NCBI GenBank assembly: GCA_034437275.1
Contig: DAOTUD010000036.1
Coordinates: forward strand, 1-64,000
Direction of reading: 5' to 3'
DNA from: TC-15 sp034437275
GTDB lineage: Bacteria; Chloroflexota; Anaerolineae; Aggregatilineales; Aggregatilineaceae
DNA length: 64,000 nt
Within the stretch, counting starts at the first letter, position 1; the number at the start of each line of letters is the position of its first letter. This document shows, one piece after another, positions 44,485 to 53,504 of the stretch. The position numbers and the translations under genes are program-made. Below the pieces are notes generated by a model that was not told where the DNA came from, searched no databases, and saw nothing but the letters and a program-made list of their open reading frames with translations.

Positions 44485-45429
44485 GATACGCTCTATGTGA
44501 AATGAGTTGACAAAAAAGGGCTGTTTTCCAAAGATAGCAAGTGGCGAAACCAACTATGATTGGTATCAAGCCAAAGGGCACTTACTGCTGCAAGGGAAGC
44601 CGGGCGCGAAGCCAGCGTTCAGCGATAGCGAGATGATCACATTGATGTTGGCCGAAGACTTCATCCCCTATCCGGGTGAACAACAGTTTGTGGGTTACAT
44701 CCGTGCCAACCACACGGCGCTGTTTCCCAAGCTGCTGGACCAGAGCCAATTCAATCGTCGAGCACGCAGTTTGCGCCTGATCGTCGAGGCGCTGCGGTGC
44801 GATTGGTTGGTTGAGCTGGGGATTGAGCACGCCGACCACTTTCTGATCGACACCAAACCGATCCCCGTCGTCGGCTACAAGCGCAGCAAGTCGCGCAGTG
44901 ACTTTGCGGGCAGCGCCGCGTATGCCAGCCGCAACCTGCACTACTTCGGCTACAAACTGGTGATGGTCACGACCCTGGATGGCCTGCCGGTCCTGTACGA
45001 GTTGGTCCTGGCCAACGTGGATGAACGCCAAGCGGCTGAAACCGTCTTGGATCGATTGACCAACGCCCAGATTGTGGGTGACAAAGGTTTTCTGGGCGAC
45101 GAATGGCAGACGCAAATCGAGCAGCAAACCGGCAATCACATCACGACACCCAGGCGGGTGAATCAGATCATCCAACATCCGGCAGGCTTTGAACGCTTGC
45201 TCAACAGCGTGCGTGAGCGTATCGAAGGTGTGTTTCACGAGATTCAAACCACGGGTCGCTATCTGGAACGCCTGCTGGCCAAAACCGTTGTCGGTCTGGT
45301 CACGCGTGTGATTGTCAAAGTGACTTCCCATTTGCTGCGGCACCTGCTACGTCGCCACTATGGCATCGATATCCAACCGTTTCAATGTTCGACTGATTGC
45401 AGTTTTTAATTCCACATAGAGCGTATTAT
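44485..45429 (+). mobile_element. IS982-family insertion sequence
   Basis: About 945 bases. The ends form an imperfect inverted repeat: ATACGCTCTATGTGAAAT at 44486-44503 and its complement with a single mismatch at 45409-45426. The element encodes one transposase in the range usual for IS982 elements. I could not find a clear target-site duplication in the flanks, so exact ends are uncertain by a few bases. Confidence 0.8.
44507..45409 (+). CDS. IS982-family transposase
   Basis: A 300-residue DDE transposase. The first Asp lies in FLIDTKPIPV (about 127), the second in IVGDKGFLGDEW (about 190), and the Glu in RERIEGVFHE (about 245). The phrase DTKPIPVVGYKRSKS is typical of the family. The frame opens with a TTG just inside the left inverted repeat; no ATG is available upstream because of a stop, so the N-terminus is uncertain but length is normal. 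It appears intact and possibly active. Confidence 0.9.
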   Translation: MTKKGCFPKIASGETNYDWYQAKGHLLLQGKPGAKPAFSDSEMITLMLAEDFIPYPGEQQFVGYIRANHTALFPKLLDQSQFNRRARSLRLIVEALRCDWLVELGIEHADHFLIDTKPIPVVGYKRSKSRSDFAGSAAYASRNLHYFGYKLVMVTTLDGLPVLYELVLANVDERQAAETVLDRLTNAQIVGDKGFLGDEWQTQIEQQTGNHITTPRRVNQIIQHPAGFERLLNSVRERIEGVFHEIQTTGRYLERLLAKTVVGLVTRVIVKVTSHLLRHLLRRHYGIDIQPFQCSTDCSF

Positions 45430-45447
45430 GCGAACGACACACAATTG

Positions 45448-46749
45448 ATGAACACATTTCTACAGTCTGCGCCTGCTGTCCATCCATTTCATGTGATGCT
45501 CAAGCCGTGCGGCCCACTTTGCAATCTAGACTGTCACTACTGCTACTACTTGCCGAAAGCGCAGCTTTATCCTGATAGCGCGTTTCGCATGTCCGATGCG
45601 TTGCTGGAGAATTACACGCGGCAGTACATCGAAGCGCAGCCGGTGCCTGAGGTGATGTTCACATGGCAGGGTGGCGAACCAACGCTAATGGGCCTCGACT
45701 TCTTTCGACAGGCTGTTGCATACCAGCAGCAGTACGCCAGGCCCGGGATGCGGATCCACAATACGCTGCAAACGAACGGTGTGTTACTCGACGACGAGTG
45801 GTGCGCTTTCTTCAAAGAATATGATTTCCTGATCGGCATCAGTCTGGATGGGCTGCGCGAATTGCACAACATGTACCGTGTAGATAAGGGCGGGAATCCA
45901 ACCTTTGGCCGCGTCATGCTCGGCGTTGAGCTACTTAAGAAGCATGACGTCACGTTTAATGTCCTGGTGACGGTGCATGCCGCTAACAGCAGTCATGGCC
46001 TGGAAGTCTATCGCTTCTTACGTGATGATGCCCAGGCGCAGTTCATCCAGTTCATTCCTATCGTTGAGCGAAACAATGCTGCCCAATCTGGCCATAACGC
46101 AGCGGTGACCGGTCGCTCGGTGCGCGGACGGGACTACGGACGTTTTTTGATTTCGGTATTTGACGAATGGGTACGGCGTGATGTAGGCAGGATATATGTG
46201 CAGATCTTCGATGCGGCACTGGCGGCGTGGGTCGGCCAGGCTCCCGGACTGTGTGTCTTCGAAAAAACCTGCGGCACCGCCCTGGTTCTTGAACACAATG
46301 GGGACCTGTTCTGCTGCGATCACTTTGTAGAACCGTCGTATCGTTTGGGAAATATTCTAAAAACGCCCCTGGTTGAGTTGGTTCAGTCCGAGGGCCAAAA
46401 CGCGTTCGGGCGGGCCAAACACCGTACCTTGCCGCGCATGTGTCGCACATGTGATGTGCGTTTTGTATGCAACGGCGGGTGTCCGAAGAACCGTCTATTA
46501 CCAACCTCCGATGGTGAACCGGGATTGAACTGGTTATGTGAGGGATATCAATTGTTCTTCCGGTATATCGATCGGGCTATGCAGTTCATGGCTGCGGAAT
46601 TGCGCGCTGCACGACCTCCGGCCAATATCATGTTTCATCTGGCGCGAGAAGCAGCGGAACATGCGCAACGCTTGAAGGGCGTCGGGCGCAACGAGCCGTG
46701 CCCGTGTGGGAGCAGGCGGAAATATAAGCATTGCTGCGGCAAGCACTAA
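45448..46749 (+). CDS. Anaerobic sulfatase-maturating enzyme (radical SAM, SPASM)
   Basis: A 433-residue radical SAM enzyme. The CxxxCxxC site is CNLDCHYC (Cys25, 29, 32), and WQGGEPTLMG follows. The SPASM part contains CGTALVLEHNGDLFCCDHFV, LGNI and CRTCDVRFVCNGGCPKNR, all typical of anSME, which converts Cys or Ser to formylglycine in sulfatases. The C-terminus ends with a SEC-C zinc motif (EPCPCGSRRKYKHCCG). I start at ATG 45448; the longer frame begins inside the IS. The IS982 right end is about 20 bases upstream, so the original promoter has been displaced. No sulfatase gene is in the window. Confidence 0.92.
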   Translation: MNTFLQSAPAVHPFHVMLKPCGPLCNLDCHYCYYLPKAQLYPDSAFRMSDALLENYTRQYIEAQPVPEVMFTWQGGEPTLMGLDFFRQAVAYQQQYARPGMRIHNTLQTNGVLLDDEWCAFFKEYDFLIGISLDGLRELHNMYRVDKGGNPTFGRVMLGVELLKKHDVTFNVLVTVHAANSSHGLEVYRFLRDDAQAQFIQFIPIVERNNAAQSGHNAAVTGRSVRGRDYGRFLISVFDEWVRRDVGRIYVQIFDAALAAWVGQAPGLCVFEKTCGTALVLEHNGDLFCCDHFVEPSYRLGNILKTPLVELVQSEGQNAFGRAKHRTLPRMCRTCDVRFVCNGGCPKNRLLPTSDGEPGLNWLCEGYQLFFRYIDRAMQFMAAELRAARPPANIMFHLAREAAEHAQRLKGVGRNEPCPCGSRRKYKHCCGKH

Positions 46750-46782
46750 TGAGGGTGTCGCCTGGCTAGACGCAGGAAAAAT

Positions 46783-46812
46783 CGAGAAGGGGCGCAGTGC
46801 CCTTTTTTCTCG
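46783..46812 (+). terminator. Terminator after the sulfatase-maturase gene
   Basis: CGAGAAGGGGC, loop GCAGT, then GCCC with a run of six T and CTCG. It works as an intrinsic terminator on the plus strand. Confidence 0.75.
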
Positions 46813-46861
46813 TAATACACGCAATACATTTCGTCATAGTCAATTGGACGCAGCGCTTCTG

Positions 46862-46931
46862 CCTCACGCCGGACATGGTGCGCTTCTTTGATCCAACCAG
46901 TGAGATGGCCATTCGGAAGGTGGTGGACTGA
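46862..46931 (+). pseudogene. Remnant: C-terminal tail of a second MalK-type ABC ATPase
   Basis: The plus strand in frame with a TGA at 46929-46931 reads LTPDMVRFFDPTSEMAIRKV and ends two residues later. DMxxFFDPxSExAI is the usual end of MalK/UgpC-like ATPases. The stop overlaps the ATG of the complete ATPase gene, as in operons with two such ATPases in tandem. The rest of the gene is missing; the terminator of the previous gene lies just upstream, so a deletion has joined the two. Confidence 0.55.
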
Positions 46932-48037
46932 TGAGCAATGTGGTCTTGCAACACATCACCAAGCGATTTAAAGACGTTACCGCGCTGCAGGATGTCTCGT
47001 TTACGGTTAAGGATGGTGAGTTTTTCGTGCTGCTGGGGCCGACCGGAGCCGGAAAAACCACGACATTGCGCATCATTGCCGGTTTAGCCAGGCAGGAAGA
47101 GGGCGATGTGATCTTCGATGGTGAGAACGTCAATGCGTTCACGCCTGCCGACCGCAATGTTGCTTTTGTGTTCCAGCAGTATTCGCTTTACCCGAACAAG
47201 ACCGTGTATGACAACCTGGCGTTTCCGCTGCGGTCGCCACTCCGCCGTTTGTCCAAGGAGGCCATTGATCAGCGTGTGCGCAACCTGGCGGAGAAGTTGC
47301 GGATTTCGCGCTTGCTGGAGCGAAAGACTGCTCACTTGTCGGGGGGTGAGATGCAGCGTGTGTCCATTGGGCGGGCATTGGTGCGCCGCCCACGCATTTT
47401 CTTGATGGACGAGCTGCTCTCCAACCTGGACGCAAAACTGCGTGAAGCCCTTCGCGTTGAATTGCAGCATCTTCAAAAGACCGAAGGCAGCACAACGTTG
47501 TTCGTAACCCATGATCAGATTGAGGCGCTCACGATGGCGGATCGGATCGGAGTGCTGAATGAAGGCCGCATCGTGCAGATAGGAACGCCTACGGACATAT
47601 ACGACAGCCCGGCGACTACTTTTGTGGCGCAGATTGTCGGCACACCGCGTATTAACCTGGTGCAAGCGGTCTGCGAAAACGGTATGTTGTATGTCGTTGA
47701 CAGCGAGATTCGCCTGCCGATCCCTGAGGATTGTCCACTGCCGGAGTCGTTCTTGTTGGGGGTGCGTCCTGAGGATGTCAATCCCACCGGGGACGGTCAA
47801 CTGGTAGGTGAAGTAGTTTTGACTGAACCGCTGGGCGTCGAAACCGTTGTCCATATCAAGACCGGCGAACGGACGCTGTTAAGCACCGTGTCGGGAATCA
47901 TTGACTTAAAAATTGGCGATCAGATCAAGTTCGACATTGCCAGCCAAAGACTGCATTTCTTCGATACGGATGGTGTCCGCATCGGGGCATGTCATGCCCG
48001 CGCGGGGCACCATCATCTATCAATACTTTGGAGATAA
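46931..48037 (+). CDS. Sugar ABC transporter ATPase (MalK/UgpC type)
   Basis: A 368-residue ATPase. Walker A is GPTGAGKTT, the signature LSGGEMQRVSIG, Walker B IFLMDELLSNLD and the His switch VTHDQIE. The C-terminal TOBE/OB region (about 240-355, with LGVRPEDVNPTG) is the regulatory domain of CUT1-family sugar importers. No permease or binding-protein gene lies nearby, so it must serve transporters encoded elsewhere, or is a leftover of a deleted operon. Its ATG overlaps the stop of the remnant ATPase. Confidence 0.9.
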   Translation: MSNVVLQHITKRFKDVTALQDVSFTVKDGEFFVLLGPTGAGKTTTLRIIAGLARQEEGDVIFDGENVNAFTPADRNVAFVFQQYSLYPNKTVYDNLAFPLRSPLRRLSKEAIDQRVRNLAEKLRISRLLERKTAHLSGGEMQRVSIGRALVRRPRIFLMDELLSNLDAKLREALRVELQHLQKTEGSTTLFVTHDQIEALTMADRIGVLNEGRIVQIGTPTDIYDSPATTFVAQIVGTPRINLVQAVCENGMLYVVDSEIRLPIPEDCPLPESFLLGVRPEDVNPTGDGQLVGEVVLTEPLGVETVVHIKTGERTLLSTVSGIIDLKIGDQIKFDIASQRLHFFDTDGVRIGACHARAGHHHLSILWR

Positions 48038-48041
48038 TGAA

Positions 48042-48890
48042 ATGAAATTTGGCGTAAACACTTGGGTTTGGGTCTCGCCCCTGACAACGGACGGGATCAT
48101 GAAACTGGCTCCGCAAGTAGCGGAGATGGGCTTTGATTGGTTTGAGGTGCCCATCGAAGGTACAGAGGATGTCGACTATGCACGCGCGGCGGCCATTCTG
48201 CGCGACAACGGCCTGGAGGTCAGTGTCTGCGCGGCGATGGGGCCGGATCGCGACCTGATCCATCCTGAGCAGCACATTCGTGACAATGGTGTCGCGTACC
48301 TCAGGCACTGCATTGACGCGGTGGCAACCCTCGGCGGCACCAATCTGGTTGGCCCACTCTATTCATCTGTGGGCCGTGTGTGGCAGATGACGGCGGAGGA
48401 ACGGGCGAAGGATACGGACCTGCTGGTCAAGCAGCTGCGTGGGCTGGCTGAATACGCCGCCGATCATGGGGCTGTGTTATGTGTGGAGCCGCTCAACCGT
48501 TTCGAGACGAGCTTCATCAATCTGGCATCCCAGGCCATCGACGTTGTGGATCGCGTAGACCATCCTGCGTGCAAGATCATGTTAGATACCTTCCACATGA
48601 ATATTGAGGAACAATCGCTCGGCGATGCGATCCGCGCCACCGGCGCGCGTTTGGCCCAGATGCACATGTGTGAGAACGATCGGGGTGCGCCTGGCTCCGG
48701 ACATGTACCCTGGGATGATGTGGCGACCACGCTGCGCGCGATCAACTATGATGGACCGTTGGTGATTGAGTCCTTCACTGCCCAGGTCAAGAGTATCGCC
48801 CGGGCCGCAGCTATCTGGCGACCGCTTGCTGCCAGTCAGGACGCGCTTGCCCAGGATGGCCTACGTTTTCTAAAGAATCTATTTTCCTAA
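48042..48890 (+). CDS. Sugar phosphate isomerase/epimerase (tagatose 3-epimerase-like)
   Basis: A 282-residue TIM-barrel of the xylose-isomerase-like (AP endonuclease 2) superfamily. It starts MKFGVNTWVWVSPL and has metal ligands in VEPLNRFET (Glu), MLDTFHMNIEE (Asp, His), MHMCENDRG (His) and VIESFT (Glu), the pattern of D-psicose/tagatose 3-epimerases. I start at ATG 48042 with GGAG eight bases before; the longer frame overlaps the ATPase gene. The oxidoreductase that follows 28 nt later is the usual partner in minor-sugar catabolism. Confidence 0.9.
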   Translation: MKFGVNTWVWVSPLTTDGIMKLAPQVAEMGFDWFEVPIEGTEDVDYARAAAILRDNGLEVSVCAAMGPDRDLIHPEQHIRDNGVAYLRHCIDAVATLGGTNLVGPLYSSVGRVWQMTAEERAKDTDLLVKQLRGLAEYAADHGAVLCVEPLNRFETSFINLASQAIDVVDRVDHPACKIMLDTFHMNIEEQSLGDAIRATGARLAQMHMCENDRGAPGSGHVPWDDVATTLRAINYDGPLVIESFTAQVKSIARAAAIWRPLAASQDALAQDGLRFLKNLFS

Positions 48891-48918
48891 GTATTATGCT
48901 TTCTTGAGGGGTAGAGCG

Positions 48919-50031
48919 ATGTCCGAGAAAAAGATCAATGTTGCCATCATTGGATTGGGCTTTGGGGCGGAGTTCATCCCAATTTACCAGCACCACCCGC
49001 ACACCAACATGTATGCGATCTGCCAGCGCACCGAAAGCAAACTCAACGAAATCGGTGATACATTCGGAGTCACGGTAAGGCATACTGACTACTACAAACT
49101 GCTGGAAGATCCCAAAATCGACGCGGTGCACATCAATACCTCAATTCATGAACATGCAAAGATGAGTATCGCGGGATTGAAGGCCGGTAAACACGTCGCC
49201 TGTACGGTTCCGGCTGCCACCGCCATCGAGGAGTTGGAACAGATCGTCCAGGCACAGGAAGAGTCTGGCAAGAAATACATGATGATGGAAACCGTGATTT
49301 ACTCACGCGAGTTTCTATACGTCAAAGAGCTTTTCGAGACCGGCAAGCTAGGCCGGACCCAATATCTGCGCGCTACGCACCAGCAGGAAATGCTCGGCTG
49401 GCCTGGGTATTGGGAAGGGCTACCCCCGATGCACTACGCGACTCACGTCGTCAGCCCGTGCCTGGCCCTGCCGCGCAAGGATGCTGAGTATGTGTCGTGC
49501 TTTGGCTCGGGTCGCATCCAGGAGCATCTGATCCCGAAATACAACTCGCCGTTCGCGATCGAGACTGCGCACATCAAAATGAATGACAGCGACCTGGTGG
49601 CCGAGGTAATGCGGCATTTGTTCAACACCGCGCGCCAGTACCGTGAGAATTTTGATGTGTATGGCAGCAAGATGGCCTTTGAATGGCCGTTGATCGAGCA
49701 CGAACCGCCGGTGGTCCATATCGGTGAAACACCGCACCACGTGGACGTGTTAGACTACGCACACCTGTTGCCAGAGACGATCCAGCGCTTCACCACGAAG
49801 GGCGTCTATGGCAAGGAAGAACAACATCTTTCCTTCATACAGGGTGCGGGGCATGGCGGGTCGCATCCGCATATGACACATGAGTTCATTATGAGCATTA
49901 TCGAGGATCGTGAGCCGTTCCCGGATGCGCGCCAATCGGCAAATTGGACCGCCGTCGGCATCCTGGCCCACGAGTCGGCATTGAAGGGTGGCGAGATCGT
50001 TCGGCTGCCCACATTCACGTTGTCGTCATGA
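48919..50031 (+). CDS. Gfo/Idh/MocA-family oxidoreductase
   Basis: A 370-residue NAD(P)-dependent dehydrogenase. The N-terminal Rossmann motif is VAIIGLGFGAEF, followed by HINTSIHEHAKM and GKHVACTVPAA, the nucleotide-domain landmarks. The C-terminal domain binds the sugar or cyclitol. The usual EKP motif is replaced by CTVPAA, so the catalytic Lys is missing at its normal place, as in some atypical members. Start ATG 48919 has GAGGGG upstream. It pairs with the epimerase gene just before it. Confidence 0.87.
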   Translation: MSEKKINVAIIGLGFGAEFIPIYQHHPHTNMYAICQRTESKLNEIGDTFGVTVRHTDYYKLLEDPKIDAVHINTSIHEHAKMSIAGLKAGKHVACTVPAATAIEELEQIVQAQEESGKKYMMMETVIYSREFLYVKELFETGKLGRTQYLRATHQQEMLGWPGYWEGLPPMHYATHVVSPCLALPRKDAEYVSCFGSGRIQEHLIPKYNSPFAIETAHIKMNDSDLVAEVMRHLFNTARQYRENFDVYGSKMAFEWPLIEHEPPVVHIGETPHHVDVLDYAHLLPETIQRFTTKGVYGKEEQHLSFIQGAGHGGSHPHMTHEFIMSIIEDREPFPDARQSANWTAVGILAHESALKGGEIVRLPTFTLSS

Positions 50032-50083
50032 TGCAGCCCGCATGGGTTGGCGGTCTGTGGCGAGTCGCTACACAAGGACGATC

Positions 50084-50872
50084 ATGAGAAGAAGAATCAT
50101 TCGGGTACTGATCGGGTTTGGGATTACGATCCACGAATGCCTGCTTTTTGCGGCGCTGTTCCGGCTGTACACCATCGAGCAGTTGTCCCCAGAGCAGCAG
50201 AAAGAAGTCTTGGTTAAGGCAATCCCTTTCGTCGCTATTTTTGTCGCTGTGCTGCTCACATATATCTGCCTGATCGTGATTCTAGCTATTGTGTTGCACG
50301 CTCGCGTGCCGCACCGTACATACTATCCGGCGGAATGGTTGATCATCAGCGGCATTGCCTTTGGTGTGGTTGGGTTGTTCCAGCCCTGGTGGTTGGGCGC
50401 CTTCGAATACGGATTTGGGCTGCTGCTGGTGTCGCTGTTAGCTTTCATCGCGTGGAGCCATATTTCTCCCCGGTCCGCAGGCGACACTGCGGTGTCGTTG
50501 AGTAGACGGGCGCATGGGGTGGGCGCCGTGATAGGGGTGCTGGTGGCCATCATCTTTGCCGCCACGGTGAGCCGGACGATCATCCAGAAAACTAAGCCTC
50601 AGCCTCCTTACGGCGTTCCTGTAAGAATGTGGGAGATGGAGAGTATGTATCCCCCAGAGGAAAAAGACGCTATCGCCAACGAAGCCAAGGGGCAATGGAA
50701 TGGTATGAAGCCTTTTTACCTGTTGGTGAGTTTGCTGCCGGGCGGGTTCGTCTACTTAATTGCCCGCGAGGTGGCTGCACATTGGTGGGAGCCGAAGGAT
50801 GGCGTAGTGTCCCTGCCGCCGGTCGATAACGATCCGCTTCGCGGTATGGCAGGCGATCCAGCGCACGGTTAA
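50084..50872 (+). CDS. Membrane protein of unknown function
   Basis: A 262-residue protein. After a basic start (MRRRIIRV) there are about five hydrophobic segments in residues 5-185, a soluble stretch (about 195-225, YPPEEKDAIANEAKG) and a final membrane helix. I do not recognise the family. AAGGA is six bases before the ATG at 50084; an in-frame GTG at 49988 would overlap the preceding gene. It stands between two isomerase/oxidoreductase pairs and could be a transport or regulatory membrane protein for that pathway, but nothing in the sequence says so. Confidence 0.65.
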   Translation: MRRRIIRVLIGFGITIHECLLFAALFRLYTIEQLSPEQQKEVLVKAIPFVAIFVAVLLTYICLIVILAIVLHARVPHRTYYPAEWLIISGIAFGVVGLFQPWWLGAFEYGFGLLLVSLLAFIAWSHISPRSAGDTAVSLSRRAHGVGAVIGVLVAIIFAATVSRTIIQKTKPQPPYGVPVRMWEMESMYPPEEKDAIANEAKGQWNGMKPFYLLVSLLPGGFVYLIAREVAAHWWEPKDGVVSLPPVDNDPLRGMAGDPAHG

Positions 50873-50977
50873 TCGGGAGGAGGGCATCGGCATAAAGTTA
50901 CGAATGCGGGGTAATGCCTCACGCTTCCTAACAATTTTCGATTCACTATTTGCACAGAAGAAAGGAAAAAAAGGATT

Positions 50978-51979
50978 ATGGCTAGACCAGTAACCATTTT
51001 TACCGGACAGTGGGCAGACCTGACCCTCGACACCGTAGCTGAGAAAGCTGCCAGCTTCGGCTATGACGGGCTGGAACTTGCCTGTTGGGGCGATCACTTC
51101 GAGGTGGACAAAGCGCTCGAGGACGATGCCTATGTCAAGAGCCGGTGGGATATTCTGCAGAAACATGGGCTTAAGTGTTTCTCGATCAGCACCCACCTGG
51201 TGGGCCAGTGCGTTGCTGATGCCCAGATCGACGGGCGGCATCGGGGAATACTTCCTGACCGGCTGTGGGGCGACGGCGATCCCGAAGGGGTGCGCCAGCG
51301 CTGTGCAGAGGAAGTGAAAAACACTGCCCGCGCCGCCAAAGCCTTTGGCGTGGACGTGGTGAATGGCTTCACGGGGAGTCCGGTCTGGCATATGCTCTAC
51401 TTCTTCCCGCCGACCACTGATGAAATGATCGATGAGGGCTTCAAAGATTTTGTGGCCCGCTGGAAGCCAGTTCTAGACGTGTTCAAGTCCGAAGGCGTGC
51501 GCTTCGCTTTGGAGTGCCATCCCGCGGAGATCGCCTACGACATCATCACTGCCAAGCGAACGCTCGAAGTATTGGAGCACCATGAGGCGTTTGGCTTCAA
51601 CTATGATCCCAGCCACTTCGTGCACCAGTTTTTCGATCCGGTTGAGTTTATCAACGCTTTCCCGAATCGGATCTTCCACGTGCATGTCAAGGATGCCAAA
51701 GTACGCCTGTCCGGGCGTAACAGCATCCTGGGGTCGCACCTCCAGTTCGGCCACCACGAGCGCGGCTGGAACTTCGTTTCCCCTGGTCATGGTGATGTGG
51801 ACCTGGAAAACATCATCCGCGCGCTGAACCGTATCGGCTATTATGGCCCGCTCTCAGTAGAGTGGGAAGACAGCGGTATGGACCGCGAGTACGGGGCAAA
51901 AGAAGCCTGCGAGTTTGTCAAGCAGACGGATTTTGCGCCATCTGACGTCGCATTCGATGCCGCCTTTGCAGACGACTAG
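50978..51979 (+). CDS. Sugar phosphate isomerase/epimerase
   Basis: A 333-residue TIM-barrel of the AP endonuclease 2 superfamily. It starts MARPVTIFTGQWADL; metal ligands appear in FALECHPAE (Glu, His), FNYDPSHFVHQF (Asp, His), HVHVKDAKV (His) and SVEWEDSGMD (Glu). This length and these motifs occur in isomerases beside Gfo/Idh/MocA genes in inositol- or glycoside-type pathways. It lies 12 nt before such a gene, with AGGA in a purine-rich stretch before the start. Confidence 0.9.
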   Translation: MARPVTIFTGQWADLTLDTVAEKAASFGYDGLELACWGDHFEVDKALEDDAYVKSRWDILQKHGLKCFSISTHLVGQCVADAQIDGRHRGILPDRLWGDGDPEGVRQRCAEEVKNTARAAKAFGVDVVNGFTGSPVWHMLYFFPPTTDEMIDEGFKDFVARWKPVLDVFKSEGVRFALECHPAEIAYDIITAKRTLEVLEHHEAFGFNYDPSHFVHQFFDPVEFINAFPNRIFHVHVKDAKVRLSGRNSILGSHLQFGHHERGWNFVSPGHGDVDLENIIRALNRIGYYGPLSVEWEDSGMDREYGAKEACEFVKQTDFAPSDVAFDAAFADD

Positions 51980-51991
51980 GAGGACATAACT

Positions 51992-53188
51992 ATGTCTGAG
52001 GAAGTAGGATTTACAAGCATGGCCAAGTCCGGTGCGGAGGGTGAAGCTCCAGAACTCGGAATCGGAATGTTGGGCTATGCTTTCATGGGCAAGGCCCACA
52101 CCAATGCATTCAAGAAACTCCCCTATATGATGTATCCGCCGGTTGCGATCCCACGCCTGGTCGCAATTAGTGGACGCAATAAAGAAGGGGTTACCGAAGC
52201 TGCCAGGCGCTACGGCTACCAAAACGCGTACACGGATTGGCGCAAAATGCTGGAGAATGACCAGGTCGATGTCTTTGACAATGGCGGCCCCAACAACGCC
52301 CATGCCGAACCGTGTATCGCGGCAGCAGCGGCGGGCAAGCACGTTTTCTGCGAGAAACCGCTTGCGCGCACGGCGGAAGAAGCCCGAAGCATGTTGGACG
52401 CCGTTGAGAAAGCTGGCGTGAAGCACATGGTCGCCTTTAATTACCGCTTTGTTCCGGCAGTGGTGCAGGCTCGCAAGCTTATCGAGAGTGGGGCACTCGG
52501 GCGTATCTATCACTGGCGGGCAGTCTATCTCCAGGAATGGGGGATGGACCCCAAGATGCCCACCACCTGGCGCTTCAACAAAGCCGTCGCCGGAAGCGGT
52601 GCGTTGGGCGACTTGGGCGCGCACATCATTGATCTGGCGCGCTTTCTGGTTGGAGAACCCAAGAAGGTCGCCGGGATGACGCAGAACTGGCTCAGTGAGC
52701 GTCCATCGGGCGACGATCCCAATAAGATGGTGCCGTCAGATGTAGACGATGCGTTTGTAGCGCTGGTTGAATTCGAGAACGGTGCGCTCGGCACCCTGGA
52801 AGCATCTCGTTTCTGCCAGGGGCGTAAGAATCACGAAGTCTTCGAGATCAATGGTGAACGCGGCTCAATTCGGTTCAACCTGGAACGACTCAATGAGTTG
52901 GAAGCCTTCTACCGTGATGACGATCCAAAAGAAACCAAGGGCTTCCACAACGTCCTGGTCAGTGAGGCCTATCATCCCTATTGGGGCAACTGGTGGCCGC
53001 ACGGGCATATGATCGGCTGGGAACACTCTTTTGTGCACGAGTTCCACCATTTCTTCGATGCGGTGGTCAAGGATAAAGCTGTTGCGCCCTACGGAGCCAC
53101 CTTTGAGGATGGCTATCGAAACGCGGTGATCTGCGACGCGATTCTCGAGGCGGCCAGCAGCGGACGTGCACAGGACATCACGTACTAG
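51992..53188 (+). CDS. Gfo/Idh/MocA-family oxidoreductase
   Basis: A 398-residue NAD(P)-dependent dehydrogenase. The nucleotide motif is IGMLGYAFMGKAH (about 25), and the catalytic FCEKPLARTAEEA (EKP) is intact. The substrate domain contains DLGAHIIDLARFL, with the DxxxH motif of inositol-dehydrogenase-like enzymes. AGGAGG precedes the ATG. It forms a second isomerase/oxidoreductase pair with the gene upstream. Oxidation of a keto- or amino-sugar or an inositol is likely; the exact substrate is open. Confidence 0.92.
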   Translation: MSEEVGFTSMAKSGAEGEAPELGIGMLGYAFMGKAHTNAFKKLPYMMYPPVAIPRLVAISGRNKEGVTEAARRYGYQNAYTDWRKMLENDQVDVFDNGGPNNAHAEPCIAAAAAGKHVFCEKPLARTAEEARSMLDAVEKAGVKHMVAFNYRFVPAVVQARKLIESGALGRIYHWRAVYLQEWGMDPKMPTTWRFNKAVAGSGALGDLGAHIIDLARFLVGEPKKVAGMTQNWLSERPSGDDPNKMVPSDVDDAFVALVEFENGALGTLEASRFCQGRKNHEVFEINGERGSIRFNLERLNELEAFYRDDDPKETKGFHNVLVSEAYHPYWGNWWPHGHMIGWEHSFVHEFHHFFDAVVKDKAVAPYGATFEDGYRNAVICDAILEAASSGRAQDITY

Positions 53189-53264
53189 CAAACCCAGGCT
53201 ATGAGGGCTGAAAAGTTTATCTGAAACTGTTTAGCCCCTTGCGTGTCACAGCAATAGAGGCAAA

Positions 53265-53298
53265 CACAAAGCCCGTTCATGCATGAACGGGCTTTGTG
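53265..53298. terminator. 34-base perfect palindrome, bidirectional terminator candidate
   Basis: CACAAAGCCCGTTCATG followed by its exact complement. A 17-bp perfect stem with no real loop. It lies 77 bases after the oxidoreductase stop. Without a long T-run it may end transcription poorly; it could also be an operator or a cruciform site. Confidence 0.5.
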
Positions 53299-53504
53299 GA
53301 CAATCCTGGGGGCTGGCTGAATTGCACATCCATACCGGTGTCAGGTTTAGTCCATGCGCTGTGGACGAACGGACGCCGGCAGCGGGCTAACAGCTTCACG
53401 CATTGACGATGCGGCCATGAGGCCATTTGTTACTGCGTGGAACTCTGCCTGATTTCCCCCGGTTATTCATTATGGATTGACTTTTTGGCCCCAGCAATCC
53501 GCTT
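53299..53504 (+). other. Non-coding stretch before the PhnD-like operon
   Basis: I see no gene in about 200 bases. Short inverted repeats such as GGCCATGAGGCC (53413-53424) are present but not convincing as sites. Confidence 0.4.
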
